NCBI GenBank assembly: GCA_042091915.1
Contig: JBELGO010000079.1
Span: 1-7,361, forward strand
Direction: 5' to 3'
Source of the DNA: LSUCC0057 sp042091915
GTDB taxonomy: Bacteria > Pseudomonadota > Gammaproteobacteria > Pseudomonadales > Porticoccaceae
DNA length: 7,361 nucleotides
Part shown: positions 6,260 through 7,361 of the stretch, in pieces
How the letters are laid out: every line of letters begins with the position of its first letter
Numbering within the stretch: the stretch's first letter is position 1
The notes under the pieces: generated by a model
Databases searched by the model: none
Seen by the model: the letters and a program-made list of their open reading frames with translations, nothing else
What the model was told of the DNA's origin: nothing
Made by a program: the position numbers and the translations under genes

Positions 6260-7361
6260 GGGAGGTTGAGCTTTAGCGATTATCGCCAGTTTGATGCGCT
6301 CGGTTTGGCCGAGGCGGTTAGGCTTGGACAGTTTACCGCCGCAGAGGTACTCGAGGCGGCTATCGCCAGAGCAAGTGCTGTCAATCCGGCGATCAATGCC
6401 ATTGTAATCCCAGATTACGACTATGCGCGGGAACAGCTAGCTGCAGGGGTTGGCGACGGACCTTTTGCCGGTGTCCCTTTTTTACTGAAAGACTTAGGCA
6501 TGTATTTGCGAGGGACTATTACCAGTGAAGGTTCGCAGTTTTACGCAGGCCGTGTTGCCAAACAAAATAGCACGCTAGTGCAGCGCTATTTGGATGCCGG
6601 TTTGATGATGATGGGCAAGAGCGCAAGCCCAGAGTTTGGCGGTACTACCACCACAGAATCGACTCTATATGGTGCCACACGCAACCCATGGGATTTGAGC
6701 AAAACTACGGGGGGTTCTTCTGGCGGTGCGGCGGCAGCCGTTGCCGCAGGTATTTTACCCATGGCTAACGCTACAGATGGCGGCGGCTCTATTCGTATCC
6801 CCGCCTCTTGTTGCGGTTTATTTGGCTTAAAACCAAGCCGCGGCAGAACACCTCATGGCCCTAGCTCATTAACCAGCCTCATGAGCGTTAATCATTGTGT
6901 ATCGCGCTCGGTGCGCGATAGTGCAGCCTTGCTTGATGCCACTGCGGGTATGGAACCCGGAGCTGCCGGTGGCCCCAATGCGCCAATCGGTAGTTTCTTG
7001 CAAGCCAGCCAAACTCCTCCCAAAAAACTGCGCATAGGATTGCTGCTCACTCCGATCACTCGCTCACCGGTACATAGCGATTGCTTGGATGCGGCCAACC
7101 ATACAGCCGCATTGTGCGAGTCGCTTGGACACCGCGTCGAGCCGATAGAGCTCCCTATAGATGCAGGCGAGTTTTTCCATGCAACAGGGATTATTATGGC
7201 TGCCGGCAATGTGGCGCGGGTGCAACTGCGCGAAAAAGAGCTTGGCCGCGAGGTGACCGAAGAGGATTTAGAGCCGCTGATTTACCAGCGATATCGCAAA
7301 GCATTGAACAATACTGCCGCCGATTACTATGCAGCAGTAGATACTGTACACCGTATCGGCC
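6170..7361 (+). CDS. Tat-exported amidase-signature-family hydrolase (partial, C-terminus missing)
   Basis: The amidase-signature family hydrolyses amide or, in some members, ester bonds with a Lys/cis-Ser/Ser triad. Translation is open from the ATG to the right edge (397 complete codons); family members are usually about 450-550 residues, so most of the enzyme is present. Residues 4-9 (SRRNFI) followed by an Ala/Leu-rich stretch to about residue 29 are a twin-arginine signal, with cleavage probably near AVGA/Q, so the enzyme should act in the periplasm or beyond. The triad is predicted as Lys107 in PFLLKD, Ser183 in GGSSGG (181-186) and nucleophile Ser207 in DGGGSIRIPAS (203-213); the 24-residue Ser-Ser spacing equals that of FAAH as I recall it. 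The motif continues with CCGLFGLKPSRGRTP. AAGGA lies 7 nt upstream of the start. It is divergent from the reductase. The substrate is not predictable. It is not GatA, because it is exported and has no gatB or gatC beside it in the window. Confidence 0.92.
   Translation, partial: MAMSRRNFIALSATAAVASALPLSLAVGAQGRLSFSDYRQFDALGLAEAVRLGQFTAAEVLEAAIARASAVNPAINAIVIPDYDYAREQLAAGVGDGPFAGVPFLLKDLGMYLRGTITSEGSQFYAGRVAKQNSTLVQRYLDAGLMMMGKSASPEFGGTTTTESTLYGATRNPWDLSKTTGGSSGGAAAAVAAGILPMANATDGGGSIRIPASCCGLFGLKPSRGRTPHGPSSLTSLMSVNHCVSRSVRDSAALLDATAGMEPGAAGGPNAPIGSFLQASQTPPKKLRIGLLLTPITRSPVHSDCLDAANHTAALCESLGHRVEPIELPIDAGEFFHATGIIMAAGNVARVQLREKELGREVTEEDLEPLIYQRYRKALNNTAADYYAAVDTVHRIG

Noticed and set aside
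6892..7209. A 105-codon open frame on the minus strand
   Set aside because: It is antisense to the amidase, whose frame is open throughout and carries all the family motifs.

Overview
The window looks like a piece of a gammaproteobacterial chromosome, plausibly a marine heterotroph. This rests on protein style, moderate GC, Shine-Dalgarno-led genes and tight gene packing; no marker gene fixes the taxon, so treat it as a low-confidence impression. I see no RNA gene, insertion sequence, CRISPR array or other mobile element, and no gap between genes longer than about 170 bases.

Layout. (a) 1-245, minus strand: the N-terminal part of a cyclic-nucleotide-binding-domain protein of Crp/Fnr type, cut by the left edge. 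A perfect 14-bp palindrome overlaps its probable start codon. (b) 308-4964, plus strand: three co-directional genes, probably one operon. They encode a FAD-dependent glycerol-3-phosphate dehydrogenase (GlpD family), an FAD-linked oxidase that closely resembles alkylglycerone-phosphate (alkyl-DHAP) synthase, and an FGGY-family sugar/polyol kinase. (c) 4980-6002, minus strand: a zinc-independent NADPH-dependent MDR reductase of the CurA/prostaglandin-reductase type, convergent with the operon and only 15 bp from it. (d) 6170-7361, plus strand: a Tat-exported amidase-signature enzyme that runs off the right edge and is transcribed divergently from (c).

The three-gene block is the most interesting part. 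A kinase that phosphorylates a glycerol-like compound, a glycerol-3-phosphate-type dehydrogenase and an alkyl-DHAP-synthase-like enzyme form a coherent chemical series around DHAP. The AGPS-like protein keeps the family's His-His-His motif and the catalytic tyrosine at the expected spacing. The kinase lacks glycerol-contacting residues of true glycerol kinase and carries a Trp/Arg/Leu-rich amphipathic stretch. I infer, without proof, that the block handles ether glycerolipids: either making alkyl-DHAP, or breaking down or salvaging 1-O-alkylglycerols by running the exchange reaction backwards. The divergent Crp-type protein is the natural candidate regulator. The reductase and amidase have no demonstrated link to the operon.
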